Shown here: in pieces, positions 7,846-16,466 of the stretch | How positions within the stretch are numbered: position 1 is the stretch's first letter | Layout: each line of letters opens with the position of its first letter | NCBI GenBank assembly: GCA_944373145.1 | Contig: CALWAL010000005.1 | Location: 62,001 to 126,000 of the forward strand | DNA from: an uncultured Bacilli bacterium | Lineage (GTDB): Bacteria; Bacillota_I; Bacilli_A; RF39; UBA660 | DNA: 64,000 nucleotides | Direction of reading: 5' to 3' | The notes under the pieces: generated by a model | What the model was told of the DNA's origin: nothing | The model's database searches: none | What the model saw: only the letters and a program-made list of their open reading frames with translations | Program-made: the position numbers and the translations under genes

Positions 7846-8229
7846 ATGGCAAAAGTGTTAACAATTAAAGAACCATGGGCTACTTTAATTATTGAAGGAT
7901 ATAAAAAATATGAATTTCGTAGTTGGAAAACTAATTATCGTGGCAAAATATTGATTCATGCAGGAATGTCATTGGAGAAAGAAAGTGCTAAAAAGTTTAA
8001 AGATTATAATTTAATTTACACTAAAGGAGCTATAATAGGAGAGGCAATATTAACTGATTGTATCTTAGTTACTGAAGATTTTGATAAGAGATTAAAAGAA
8101 ATTAATCCTTTAGTTTATGGAAACAGCGGACATGTGCAAAATTATGCTTGGAAATTAGAAAATATAAAAAAATATGACAGTCCAATATATATTAAGGGTA
8201 AATTAGGTTTGTGGAATTATGATAATTAA
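7846..8229 (+). CDS. ASCH-domain protein
   Basis: A 127-residue single-domain protein: LTIKEPWATLIIEGYKKYEFR, SWKTNYRGKILIHAG and the C-terminal YAWKLENIKKYDSPIYIKGKLGLW are the typical ASCH beta-barrel blocks. ASCH domains resemble PUA and bind RNA; some hydrolyse N4-acetylcytidine. Which activity applies cannot be told from sequence. It is a lone gene with its own promoter, palindromic operator candidate and shared terminator. Confidence 0.88.
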   Translation: MAKVLTIKEPWATLIIEGYKKYEFRSWKTNYRGKILIHAGMSLEKESAKKFKDYNLIYTKGAIIGEAILTDCILVTEDFDKRLKEINPLVYGNSGHVQNYAWKLENIKKYDSPIYIKGKLGLWNYDN

Positions 8230-8263
8230 AAATGAGTTGATAGTTTAATAATTATTTTGAATG

Positions 8264-8297
8264 AAAAAAGCAGATTCAATATCGAATCTGCTTTATT
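8264..8297. terminator. bidirectional terminator
   Basis: AAAAGCAGATTC pairs with GAATCTGCTTT, with A-rich and T-rich flanks on both sides. It serves the ASCH gene and, from the other strand, the VanY-like pair. Confidence 0.85.
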
Positions 8298-9318
8298 TAA
8301 TATTCATAGCATAGTACTCTTCAAAAGTAAGGTTATTTTCATATATATATGTAGCAATATCAACACCAACATAACGATAATGCCAAGGTTCATAAATATA
8401 TCCAGTGATATAAGTTTTATCTTTAGGATATCTTAATATAAAACCATATTTATGAGCATTTTCTTTAACCCAAGTAAACTCTTTGGTGTTTTCAAAAGCA
8501 CTAATGCTATAATTATTAGCTGTTGCCAAATCAAATGCTAAACCTGTTTGATGCTCTGATGAACCTGGTCGAGCTGAATATGTATCGGCATTTTCTTGCC
8601 CGTCCTCTTTTACATAATTAGTGTATAGTTGATTTTGTCGATTATAACTGCGATAAGGTGAGGCTACGTATAAATATAGTCCTTGTTCATACGCATCATT
8701 ATACATTTTAATAAAAGCATCGTATGTATCTTTTTGTAAACTTCCAGTACCATGTTTAGAACTAACAGTGACTAAGTCAGGAACATAATCACTTGTTAAG
8801 TGATAATATTTATTTACTAATATTAAATCACCCTTAGTAACATCAGTTAAAACTGAATCTTCATAGCTTTTTTTATCCATGTTTAAATTAACCATAGCTA
8901 TAGCTTCATTGACTGTTGATTCATATTTTTTTTGAAAAGCTAAGTAACGATTTAAATTTTCTTCAATAAAATTTTTATGATCAATAATATCTTTCATAAT
9001 ACTAGTATATTCATTATCTTCAATGTTGTTATTGACAATAATAATTGTATGTGGAATTGATATTTCATTATTGTTATAATAAGAAAGATATTTTTCTAAA
9101 TTATCATCAATATAATTTTCATAACTTTTAAATTTTGAAATAAGTTGTTCTTCTTCGCTTTCTTTTATTTCGGTACTATCATCAATGTTCACATTAATTT
9201 TTTTACTTTCTTTTTTATTATATATAACTATAAGAGTTACTATTCCAATAATAATTAGTAGGATAGCAATAAAAATTTTAAATATTTTCTTTTTCATTTT
9301 TCTTCTTTTTTTGTTCAT
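8293..9318 (-). CDS. VanY/DacB-type D-alanyl-D-alanine carboxypeptidase (M15B), copy 1
   Basis: A 341-residue membrane-anchored peptidase: basic N-terminus, one membrane segment (about 12-33), a lysine-rich/acidic linker, a helical region, then the M15B zinc peptidase domain. Zinc and catalytic residues are visible in SARPGSSEHQTGLAFDL (near residue 250) and PWHYRYVG (near 311). It trims terminal D-Ala from peptidoglycan stem peptides outside the cell. The start follows GGAGGTTAAATT. It is the second gene of a pair, three bases after copy 2, and clearly a tandem duplicate. Confidence 0.92.
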   Translation of the reverse strand: MNKKRRKMKKKIFKIFIAILLIIIGIVTLIVIYNKKESKKINVNIDDSTEIKESEEEQLISKFKSYENYIDDNLEKYLSYYNNNEISIPHTIIIVNNNIEDNEYTSIMKDIIDHKNFIEENLNRYLAFQKKYESTVNEAIAMVNLNMDKKSYEDSVLTDVTKGDLILVNKYYHLTSDYVPDLVTVSSKHGTGSLQKDTYDAFIKMYNDAYEQGLYLYVASPYRSYNRQNQLYTNYVKEDGQENADTYSARPGSSEHQTGLAFDLATANNYSISAFENTKEFTWVKENAHKYGFILRYPKDKTYITGYIYEPWHYRYVGVDIATYIYENNLTFEEYYAMNIK

Positions 9319-9321
9319 AAT

Positions 9322-10281
9322 TTAACCTCCTATAAAATATGCATAATATTCATCAAATGTGATATTATGTTCGTAGATATAAGTAGCAATTTCAACACCG
9401 ACATAGCGATAATGCCAAGATTCATATTTATAACCCGTTATATATTCTTTATCTTTAGGATACCTTAATATAAATCCATATTTGTATGAATTATTTATTA
9501 ACCAATCAAATTGTGGTGAGGTATCAAAATTTTCACGGGTATAATTAGAATCTATTAACACATCAACAACAAGACCGGTTTGGTGTTCTGAATGTCCAGG
9601 ACGTGCAGCATAACTATCTGCGTATTCGGAACCATAAGCTGCTTTATAATCGTTATATATTTCTTCTTGTTCATCATAAGGACGGTATGTTGAATACATT
9701 GCTATATTAAATCCTTCTTCTTTAGCTGCATTATACATTGAAATATAAGCATAATAAGCTTCTTCATCCATCTCATCAGCATCTGGATAAGCATACCAAT
9801 TACTTGTTTTGACTAAATTTGGTTGATAATCAGCAGGTAAACTGTTAAATTTATTAACTAATAGTGAACTACCTTTAGTGGTATCAGTTTCTTTAGAATC
9901 TTCATACCAATCTTTATCTGCTCCAACATTAATGATGGCTACAACTTCCGAAAAAGTTAAATCATCATGTTCTTTAGCATAATTTAGATAATCTTCTAAA
10001 TTTTTTTCTAAAAAATATTCTTGTTTATAAAATTTGATAATATTTTCATCCAAAGTTTTATCTTTTATTATTTGTGCTAAATAGTCTTTATCAAGATTGT
10101 CAATTAAAAAGCTAGTATCTTCTTCTGAATATCCGATTGATAACAATTTATATTCATCTGTTTTTTGATAATCTAGTTTTTCTTTCCACTTAAATATGCC
10201 AATTATGGCAACAATAATTACAACTAAAATTCCAACTGCTATAATAACATTACCTGTTTTTATGCGAATTTTTTTATTCAT
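9322..10281 (-). CDS. VanY/DacB-type D-alanyl-D-alanine carboxypeptidase (M15B), copy 2
   Basis: A 319-residue paralogue of the downstream gene with one N-terminal membrane segment and an M15B domain bearing ARPGHSEHQTGLVVDV (near 230) and SWHYRYVG (near 287). The start is the ATG after GGAGGATTGTATA; an in-frame ATG five codons earlier sits inside that ribosome site. Copies 1 and 2 differ most in the stalk and in the loop before the zinc motif (PDADEMDEEAYYAYISMYN here), which suggests different substrates or partners. Likely first gene of a two-gene operon. Confidence 0.92.
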   Translation of the reverse strand: MNKKIRIKTGNVIIAVGILVVIIVAIIGIFKWKEKLDYQKTDEYKLLSIGYSEEDTSFLIDNLDKDYLAQIIKDKTLDENIIKFYKQEYFLEKNLEDYLNYAKEHDDLTFSEVVAIINVGADKDWYEDSKETDTTKGSSLLVNKFNSLPADYQPNLVKTSNWYAYPDADEMDEEAYYAYISMYNAAKEEGFNIAMYSTYRPYDEQEEIYNDYKAAYGSEYADSYAARPGHSEHQTGLVVDVLIDSNYTRENFDTSPQFDWLINNSYKYGFILRYPKDKEYITGYKYESWHYRYVGVEIATYIYEHNITFDEYYAYFIGG

Positions 10282-10399
10282 TATACAATCCTCCAATTCT
10301 AGTGTTATTATACCACGAATTATATTAAATTAAAATAAAATAAAATGTATATTTTTATCAGTTTAAATGATATAATTTAAATAGAAGGAGTGTGTGTAT

Positions 10400-11215
10400 A
10401 TGGGTGTATTTTGGGTAGTATTAATTGTAATTATTTTTATATTATTAATATCTATTAAGCAAATTAATGAATATGAAAGGGGTATTAAATTTACTTTAGG
10501 TAAATTTTCAAAAATTATGAATCCTGGTTGGAATATTATTTTACCAATTATTCATAGTTATAGTAAGATTGATATTCGTACGAAAGCAGTAGATGTTCCA
10601 GAACAAGAAGCAATTACTAGAGATAATGTTTCTGTTCGAATTAATGCTGTTATTTACTATAAAATTTTTGATGCCTCAAAGGCAATGTTAGCTGTTGAGA
10701 ACTATTATTATGCTGTTAGTCAATTAGCGCAAACGACAATGCGTAATGCGGTAGGGTCTGTATCGCTTGATGAACTTTTAGGTGAAAGAGAGAAGATTTC
10801 TGAAGAAATTTGTTCAATTATTGATAAAGCAACCGATCCATGGGGAATTAAAGTGGAAAATGTTGAATTGAAAGACATTGCTTTACCTGAAGAGATGAAA
10901 CGTGTAATTGCTAAAGCAGCAGAAGCAGAAAGAGAAAAGATGGCAGTTATCACAAAAGCCGCCGGCGAAGTAGAAGCTTCACAAAATTTAGCTAAAGCAG
11001 CTGAAACAATGTCAAAAATACCAGGAGCTTTGCATTTACGTACATTGTCAACTATTAATGATGTTTCTTCGGATCAATCAAATACTATTATTTTTGCGCT
11101 TCCAATTGAAGTGTTAAGGGCATTTGAAGGTAGTGGAGTAAAGCCAATTCCACCAGTGCCTCCAAAGTTTGAAGAAAAAACAACCCAAATTCATGAAGAA
11201 AGAAAAGATGTTTAA
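10400..11215 (+). CDS. SPFH/band-7 (slipin/stomatin-like) membrane protein
   Basis: A 271-residue prohibitin-fold protein with an N-terminal membrane hairpin (about 1-20) and SPFH domain (20-180: NEYERGIKFTLGKFSKIMNPGWN, VRINAVIYYKIFDASKA, QTTMRNAVGSVSLDELLGER). An Ala/Glu-rich coiled coil (KAAEAEREKMAVITKAAGE) and a proline-rich tail follow. Slipins scaffold membrane microdomains and are often beside NfeD proteases, but no NfeD gene is adjacent here. Start chosen at ATG ten bases after AGAAGGAG; a GTG two codons earlier is too close. Confidence 0.92.
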   Translation: MGVFWVVLIVIIFILLISIKQINEYERGIKFTLGKFSKIMNPGWNIILPIIHSYSKIDIRTKAVDVPEQEAITRDNVSVRINAVIYYKIFDASKAMLAVENYYYAVSQLAQTTMRNAVGSVSLDELLGEREKISEEICSIIDKATDPWGIKVENVELKDIALPEEMKRVIAKAAEAEREKMAVITKAAGEVEASQNLAKAAETMSKIPGALHLRTLSTINDVSSDQSNTIIFALPIEVLRAFEGSGVKPIPPVPPKFEEKTTQIHEERKDV

Positions 11216-11226
11216 CATCTTTTTTG
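11203..11226 (+). terminator. terminator of the slipin gene
   Basis: AAAAGATGT-TT-AACATCTTTTTT, overlapping the stop codon. Confidence 0.8.
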
Positions 11227-11272
11227 ATGCATATGATGACATTTCAAAATATGTGTTAATAATGGAGATAAT

Positions 11273-12103
11273 ATGAATTGTAAAAGATGTGGTTGTCGAA
11301 TTCCAATTGAAGCGATAAAATGTCCAAATTGTGGAAAATCACTTAATACAAAAATTAATTTTAATGAAATTAAGCCAATACTAAATATAACTATGTCGTC
11401 AATTTTGATTATTGTTGGATCTTTTTTCATAACTATTATTTTAAGTGTGATTTTTGGATTTTTAACTATTTTGGGTAAAGGTTATATAATACCCATAATT
11501 TTTAAATTTGTTTTTGCTTTAGGAATAATCATTTTAACTGTTAATATATTTTTGCTTATAAAAAGAGTCAGAGAACAATTAAATAATAATTATACTTCAA
11601 ATATTAAGCCTGTAAAAAAAATATCAATAACGTGGTTTGTTTTGTCTGCCTTTTTAATTATCTTCCCAATCGTTTCTAAAAATTTAATAAAAATGACGAC
11701 AAATTTAGACTTAATTGATTATTCAACAGTTGAAAAAATAACTTTATCAAATATTGATATACCAACATTATATTCGACTGTTGGTAGACGGGATATTATT
11801 TTTAATCTAGGAATATCTGATGAATATGATTATGTTTTTGACATTAATTATGATGCTTTTATAATTAGTTATGCTAAATTAAGTAATAGTGATGTTGAAA
11901 AATATCAAGAAGAACTCATTAAAGAAGAATATCTTTTAATTAAAATTATAGGAGAAGATGATTCTATAGTTTATGTTAAGAATGATATTAATACGGGACA
12001 ATTTATTACTATTAGCATTGATGATAATAATTTTAATTATTTAGTAGGTCAAGGTACTTTTGAAGATTATTTTAAAGATTATGAAATTATTGAAAATGAG
12101 TGA
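11273..12103 (+). CDS. zinc-ribbon membrane protein, unknown function
   Basis: A 276-residue protein that opens with a rubredoxin-like zinc ribbon (CKRCGCRIPIEAIKCPNCG, residues 3-21), then four hydrophobic segments (about 38-65, 72-95, 115-135), and a C-terminal soluble domain of about 140 residues, probably extracytoplasmic. Zinc-ribbon plus membrane architecture is frequent in Bacilli (DUF-type envelope proteins, YvbJ-like). No catalytic motif is seen. RBS GGAGAT precedes ATG. Confidence 0.75.
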   Translation: MNCKRCGCRIPIEAIKCPNCGKSLNTKINFNEIKPILNITMSSILIIVGSFFITIILSVIFGFLTILGKGYIIPIIFKFVFALGIIILTVNIFLLIKRVREQLNNNYTSNIKPVKKISITWFVLSAFLIIFPIVSKNLIKMTTNLDLIDYSTVEKITLSNIDIPTLYSTVGRRDIIFNLGISDEYDYVFDINYDAFIISYAKLSNSDVEKYQEELIKEEYLLIKIIGEDDSIVYVKNDINTGQFITISIDDNNFNYLVGQGTFEDYFKDYEIIENE

Positions 12104-12116
12104 TAATATAAATGCT

Positions 12117-12144
12117 ATGAAGAGAGTTTTAACTCTTTTTTTGT
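12117..12144 (+). terminator. rho-independent terminator
   Basis: AAGAGAGTT-TT-AACTCTTTTTTTG directly after the zinc-ribbon gene. Confidence 0.8.
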
Positions 12145-12186
12145 TTTAACTAATATTTATTGGCATAAACTTAAGTGAGGTGAATG

Positions 12187-13350
12187 ATGAAAAAGTTTTT
12201 ATTAACAATAGTTTCTCTTTTTATTTTTATGTCTAGCGTTTTAGCTGAAGAAGATAAAGAATCTAATCTTTTGACACCTAATGCGAAGAGTGCCATTTTA
12301 ATTGAAGTAGAAACGGGTGAAGTTTTATACGAATATAATTCACATGAAAAGTTAGCACCTGCATCAATGACCAAAATGATGAGTTTATTACTTATCATGG
12401 AAGCATTAGATAACGATATTATTAAGTATGATGATATGATTACGGCATCATCTAATGCTTCAAGCATGGGAGGGTCGCAAATATTACTTGAAACTGGAGA
12501 GCAGATGAGTGTTGATGATTTATTAAAAGGAATAACAATTGCTAGTGGTAATGATGCTGTTGTAGCACTTGCTGAAGCTATCGGAGGAAGTGAAGCTAAT
12601 TTTGTTAAAATGATGAATGATAAAGCAAGAGAATTAGGACTTAAGGATACTTATTTTCAAAATAGTCACGGTCTAGATGAAGAGAATCATTATTCTAGTG
12701 CTTACGATATGGCTATTATTGCACGAGAATTAGTTGCTCATGATAAAATTTTGGAATATTCTTCAATTTACGAAACATATTTGCGAAAAGGGACAGAACG
12801 TCAAACCTGGTTAGTTAATACAAACAAATTAGTTCGCTTTAAATCAGGCGTCGATGGTTTAAAAACTGGTTATACTAGTAATTCTGGATATTGTTTAACA
12901 GCAACGATGAAAAAAGATGGTATGAGGGTAATAGCTGTTGTTATGGGAGAACCTAGCAGTACGGTTAGAAATGATGAAGCTAGTAGCCTGTTAGATTATG
13001 CTTTTGCACAATATCGTCTTGATACATTACTTTCCAAAGATAAAGTGGTAGATACACTCGTTTTAGAAAAAGCTAAGAAAACTAAAGTTGATGTAGTTCC
13101 AATTGATGATATTAGTATACTTCATAAAAAAACAGACCAAGCCATTACTCCTACTTATGAAATAAAATATAATAAATTAAAGAATGAAATTCGAGTTGGT
13201 GATGTCATTGGAACTTTATCAATAATGAATGACGAAGATGTTATCAGAACCGTCGATTTAACGGTGAAGGAAGATGTCAACCGTGCAAATATTGGAGAAT
13301 TATTTTTAAGATATTTTAAAAATATTATTACAGGTAATTTAGGAATATAA
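12187..13350 (+). CDS. dacA: D-alanyl-D-alanine carboxypeptidase (PBP5 family)
   Basis: A 387-residue S11 serine peptidase. A signal peptide (MKKFLLTIVSLFIFMSSVLA) precedes the three penicillin-binding motifs: SMTK (near 60), SGN (near 120) and KTG (near 225). A PBP5 C-terminal beta domain (about 265-360) and a terminal amphipathic segment (ELFLRYFKNIITGNLGI) for membrane attachment follow. It removes the terminal D-Ala of stem peptides and limits cross-linking. Two adjacent ATGs exist; the second is better spaced from GAGGTGA. Confidence 0.95.
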   Translation: MKKFLLTIVSLFIFMSSVLAEEDKESNLLTPNAKSAILIEVETGEVLYEYNSHEKLAPASMTKMMSLLLIMEALDNDIIKYDDMITASSNASSMGGSQILLETGEQMSVDDLLKGITIASGNDAVVALAEAIGGSEANFVKMMNDKARELGLKDTYFQNSHGLDEENHYSSAYDMAIIARELVAHDKILEYSSIYETYLRKGTERQTWLVNTNKLVRFKSGVDGLKTGYTSNSGYCLTATMKKDGMRVIAVVMGEPSSTVRNDEASSLLDYAFAQYRLDTLLSKDKVVDTLVLEKAKKTKVDVVPIDDISILHKKTDQAITPTYEIKYNKLKNEIRVGDVIGTLSIMNDEDVIRTVDLTVKEDVNRANIGELFLRYFKNIITGNLGI

Positions 13351-13381
13351 AAAGCAATAGATTTTACTCTATTGCTTTTAT
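13349..13381. terminator. bidirectional terminator
   Basis: AAAAGCAATAGA/TCTATTGCTTTT hairpin between the convergent dacA and phosphatidyltransferase genes. Confidence 0.85.
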
Positions 13382-14214
13382 ATGTCTAAAGTTTTTTGTT
13401 TATTAACCTCAGGATCTTCTACATATAATAATTGTTCTTTAAAATTTTCTAATTGTCTTATTTGTTCAGTAGTACTAAGTTCTGTACTATTTTGAAATGA
13501 TGATTCAACTTTTTCAACTGATAATTGCTTTTGTTCTTGAATATCATCATTTTCTTCAACACTAGATACTACTTGAGTTTCACTTACTAAAGATTTTGCT
13601 GAATTTTTGTAATTATTTACAAAAGAATATTTCGTTAATGAAGCTGCTTGAAGAATAATAGTTATACAATTAAAAGTATTTAATAGGTTTACTGGAAGTG
13701 ATGTTAACATATTAATATAGTTTAATAAAATTGTTGCTGATAAAGAAGCTGTTTTAATTTTTCCTATAATTTCGGTTTGCGGTTTATTATTTTCCAATTG
13801 CGCCTTGACATTAATAATGCTAATTGTACCTTCCAATGTTAATAAAATAATCATTAAATAATTAGTTGTTAATAGTGGTATTAATAAAGATGCTGCAAAT
13901 AATTTATCTGTTAGAGCATCGAGTTTACGACCAAATTCACTAGTTGCGTGGTATTTTCGTGCAAAATATCCATCAGCTGCATCAGTTAATGCAAAACTAG
14001 CAACTAAAACACCGGTTAAAACAATATTACCACTTAAAGCAGCGGGGATAATAACTAATGGCGCTAAAAGTCTTGAGGCGGTGAGTATATTAGGAATTTG
14101 CTTATGACGCGTTTGCGGATTTTTAAATTCCTTAAAGCATTCTAATCCTTCATTTACAAATTGTTGCCAATGATACTTAAATTGTCCTTTGGCTTTGTTC
14201 AATTTTTGTAACAT
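13378..14214 (-). CDS. CDP-alcohol phosphatidyltransferase (PgsA-like)
   Basis: A 278-residue membrane enzyme with the family signature D-A-A-D-G-Y-F-A-R-x8-G-x3-D-x3-D (near residues 80-105) and about six membrane segments. It would transfer a phosphatidyl group from CDP-diacylglycerol to an alcohol, glycerol-3-phosphate being the default guess. It is about 90 residues longer than typical PgsA, because of a soluble N-terminal stretch and a Gln/Glu/Ser-rich C-terminal tail of about 75 residues. The start is the ATG after AAAGGGAGAAG, which removes an apparent overlap with the divergent gene. Confidence 0.85.
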   Translation of the reverse strand: MLQKLNKAKGQFKYHWQQFVNEGLECFKEFKNPQTRHKQIPNILTASRLLAPLVIIPAALSGNIVLTGVLVASFALTDAADGYFARKYHATSEFGRKLDALTDKLFAASLLIPLLTTNYLMIILLTLEGTISIINVKAQLENNKPQTEIIGKIKTASLSATILLNYINMLTSLPVNLLNTFNCITIILQAASLTKYSFVNNYKNSAKSLVSETQVVSSVEENDDIQEQKQLSVEKVESSFQNSTELSTTEQIRQLENFKEQLLYVEDPEVNKQKTLDI

Positions 14215-14329
14215 GCGCTTCTCCCTTTCTATTGAGGTAAATATTATACCACTTTTTAAGATGATGTCAAACAAATTACATATTTTAAAAAAATTTATGA
14301 TATAATAAAATAAGTAAAAGAGGGATGTT

Positions 14330-14854
14330 ATGTACACAGAAAAAGAAGTAGTAGTTGATCACAGTTTTAATTATTCGAATATTATTCCGACCCCAGAAGG
14401 GATTGCTTTTTTAGCACATTATTGTGAAGAACTTTATACTCAGTTTAATATTTTAGTAAATCAAAATATGCAGAAAAATGAGATGTATCATCCAGATCAA
14501 CGAGTTTATGAATATTATAAACATTTTAAATGTGAATTCACGATCACATTGAAACAGAAGGGGTTAAATAATATTATTTGTAAGAGTTATAAAGCTTTTA
14601 TGGAGGCAGTTAATAGTGGTAAAGCTAATAATTTAAATGGGCTTGATGTTATTATGGACTTGAGTTATAAAAGAGGTAGTGGTAATGATTTAAAAGATTA
14701 TCGCAATGATTTTAAAGTCATTTTTCGCCCATATGATATTGTTTTTTACCGTAAATCAAATCATGATGAAGATAATATGAATCAAATTGAAAATTCTATT
14801 AATTCTATTATGCAACAATTTCCAGTTGCTAATAGCATTTTTTGTACAAAATAA
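14330..14854 (+). CDS. conserved-looking hypothetical protein
   Basis: A 174-residue soluble protein with no signal or membrane segment and no motif I recognise. The strand-rich C-terminal half (CEFTITLKQKGLNNIICKSYKAF, DVIMDLSYKRG, FKVIFRPYDIVFYRKSN) suggests an alpha/beta fold. RBS AGAGGGAT before ATG, TATAAT-like -10 near 14304, own terminator; divergent from the phosphatidyltransferase gene. Function unknown. Confidence 0.7.
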   Translation: MYTEKEVVVDHSFNYSNIIPTPEGIAFLAHYCEELYTQFNILVNQNMQKNEMYHPDQRVYEYYKHFKCEFTITLKQKGLNNIICKSYKAFMEAVNSGKANNLNGLDVIMDLSYKRGSGNDLKDYRNDFKVIFRPYDIVFYRKSNHDEDNMNQIENSINSIMQQFPVANSIFCTK

Positions 14855-14856
14855 TT

Positions 14857-14889
14857 TGAGAGAAAAAACATATTTTTTTTCTCTTTTTC
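14857..14889 (+). terminator. rho-independent terminator
   Basis: GAGAGAAAAAA pairs with TTTTTTTCTCTTTTT. Confidence 0.8.
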
Positions 14890-14954
14890 ATATATGCTAA
14901 TTGCTAAAAAAGATGAGGTGTGATAAAATGACAATAGTACAAGGGGAGATGTCT

Positions 14955-15476
14955 ATGGAGAAATATGTTCCAGATATTTATCAAAAAAGTATATACACAA
15001 TTAATTATGATTCTCTGTTATCCCGTGGAATAAAGTGTTTATTATTTGATTTAGATAACACTTTGGCGCCCATCACAGAAAAAACACCTAGTGAGCAAGT
15101 AAAAAAATTATTTAGTGAATTAAAGGAAAAAGGTTTTAAATTAGTTATTTTTTCTAATAGTCCAAGAATGCGTGTTAGCCCTTTTAAGGATGAATTAGAA
15201 GTTGATTGTTGTGCAAGTGCTAGAAAACCAAAACCTGATAAGTTTTTATCTGTTATTAAAATTTATGGTTATAATTTTAGCGAGGTTGCTATTATTGGCG
15301 ATTCAGTTTTAGATGATATTGTTGGTGGTAATGGAGTAGGAATCACAACAATTTTAGTTGATCAAATAAGTACAAAAGAATATCCTTTTGCTTGGATAAG
15401 ACGTATTAAGGAAAAAAAGATTGTTAAGAAATTGAGAGATAACAATTTATTTACAAAAGGTAGATATTATGAATAA
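14955..15476 (+). CDS. yqeG: YqeG family HAD phosphatase
   Basis: A 173-residue HAD subfamily IIIA hydrolase: LLFDLDNTLAP (nucleophile Asp, near residue 31), VIFSNSP (motif II), KPKPDKF (motif III Lys), and IGDSVLDDIVGG (motif IV). Length matches Bacillus YqeG (about 172) only if translation starts at this ATG, which has AAGGGGAG six bases upstream. Earlier ATG/TTG codons (14928, 14901) would add an unusual leader. Overlaps yqeH by eight bases, the conserved yqeG-yqeH order in Firmicutes. Confidence 0.92.
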   Translation: MEKYVPDIYQKSIYTINYDSLLSRGIKCLLFDLDNTLAPITEKTPSEQVKKLFSELKEKGFKLVIFSNSPRMRVSPFKDELEVDCCASARKPKPDKFLSVIKIYGYNFSEVAIIGDSVLDDIVGGNGVGITTILVDQISTKEYPFAWIRRIKEKKIVKKLRDNNLFTKGRYYE

Positions 15477-16455
15477 ATGTCAAGGATGTGGTTCAGTTTT
15501 ACAAAATCAAAATTTAAACCTTGATGGATATACTCAAAATATAGATAATGCCTTATGTGAAAGATGTTTTAGAATTAAAAATTATAATGATTACCATAAA
15601 ATTATGAAAACTAATAATGATTTTATGCCTATTATTAGAGATGTTAGTAATTCTCATGATTTGGTTGTATTGCTAGTTGATTTGTTTAATATTCCCAAAT
15701 CATTGGATAAGCTAATTGGTAATTTAGATAATAAAATTTTGTTAGTACTTACTAAAAGAGATATCATTCCGTTATCAGTTTATGATAAACGTTTAATTAA
15801 TTATTTTACTAATTTATCACATAAAATTGTAGATACTATTATTTGTAGTTCTAAAAAAAATTTTCATATTGATGAATTAATGGATAAAATATATTTTTAT
15901 AAAAAAACTAATAATGTTTATGTTGTCGGATATACGAATGCTGGTAAATCAACACTAATTAATAAAATTATTTATAATTATACAGATAAAACTCCAATGA
16001 TTACTACTAGCCTTTTAACCTCAACAACAATTGATGTAATAAAAATAAAAATAAATGAAAATTTAACTTTAATTGATACCCCTGGTTTATTAGAATATGG
16101 TAATATTTTAGATTACCTTGATGTATCGATGCTAAAAAAAGTTGTTCCACGCAATGAACTTAAACCAATAACTTATCAGTTAAAAGATTCTCAAAAGATT
16201 TTTATTGACAATATTTTGTGTATTGAAAATATTGAACCTAATAATATTACACTTTATTTTTCTAATGATTTAAATGTGAAACGAATTTTTAAAAAATGCG
16301 ATTTATCTAGTTTAAAATGTTATAAGGTAGAGGCAAAAGAAAAAGAAGATATTGTTGTTTGTGGCTTAGGTTTTATTAAAGTTATGAAACCTGGTGTATT
16401 TAATATTTATACATTACCAAATGTTTCAGTATATACGAGAGATGCGTTTATATAG
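15469..16455 (+). CDS. yqeH: YqeH, circularly permuted ribosome-assembly GTPase
   Basis: A 328-residue GTPase for 30S subunit maturation. It has an N-terminal treble-clef zinc finger (C-x2-C...C-x2-C, residues 4-33), then permuted motifs: G4 TKRD (near 95), G5, G1 VVGYTNAGKST (near 153), G3 DTPG (near 203). A C-terminal domain of about 100 residues follows. Translationally coupled to yqeG. In Bacillus aroE-yhbY-nadD follow; here an unknown membrane protein gene follows instead. Confidence 0.95.
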   Translation: MNKCQGCGSVLQNQNLNLDGYTQNIDNALCERCFRIKNYNDYHKIMKTNNDFMPIIRDVSNSHDLVVLLVDLFNIPKSLDKLIGNLDNKILLVLTKRDIIPLSVYDKRLINYFTNLSHKIVDTIICSSKKNFHIDELMDKIYFYKKTNNVYVVGYTNAGKSTLINKIIYNYTDKTPMITTSLLTSTTIDVIKIKINENLTLIDTPGLLEYGNILDYLDVSMLKKVVPRNELKPITYQLKDSQKIFIDNILCIENIEPNNITLYFSNDLNVKRIFKKCDLSSLKCYKVEAKEKEDIVVCGLGFIKVMKPGVFNIYTLPNVSVYTRDAFI

Positions 16456-16466
16456 GAGGAATAAAA

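Noticed and set aside
8293-10281. Vancomycin-resistance cluster because of VanY homologues
   Set aside because: No vanH, vanA, vanX or two-component genes nearby; VanY-type enzymes are common in wall turnover.
14215-14337. Longer N-terminus for the CDP-alcohol phosphatidyltransferase
   Set aside because: The extension overlaps the divergent gene and lacks a ribosome site, whereas the internal ATG has a good one.
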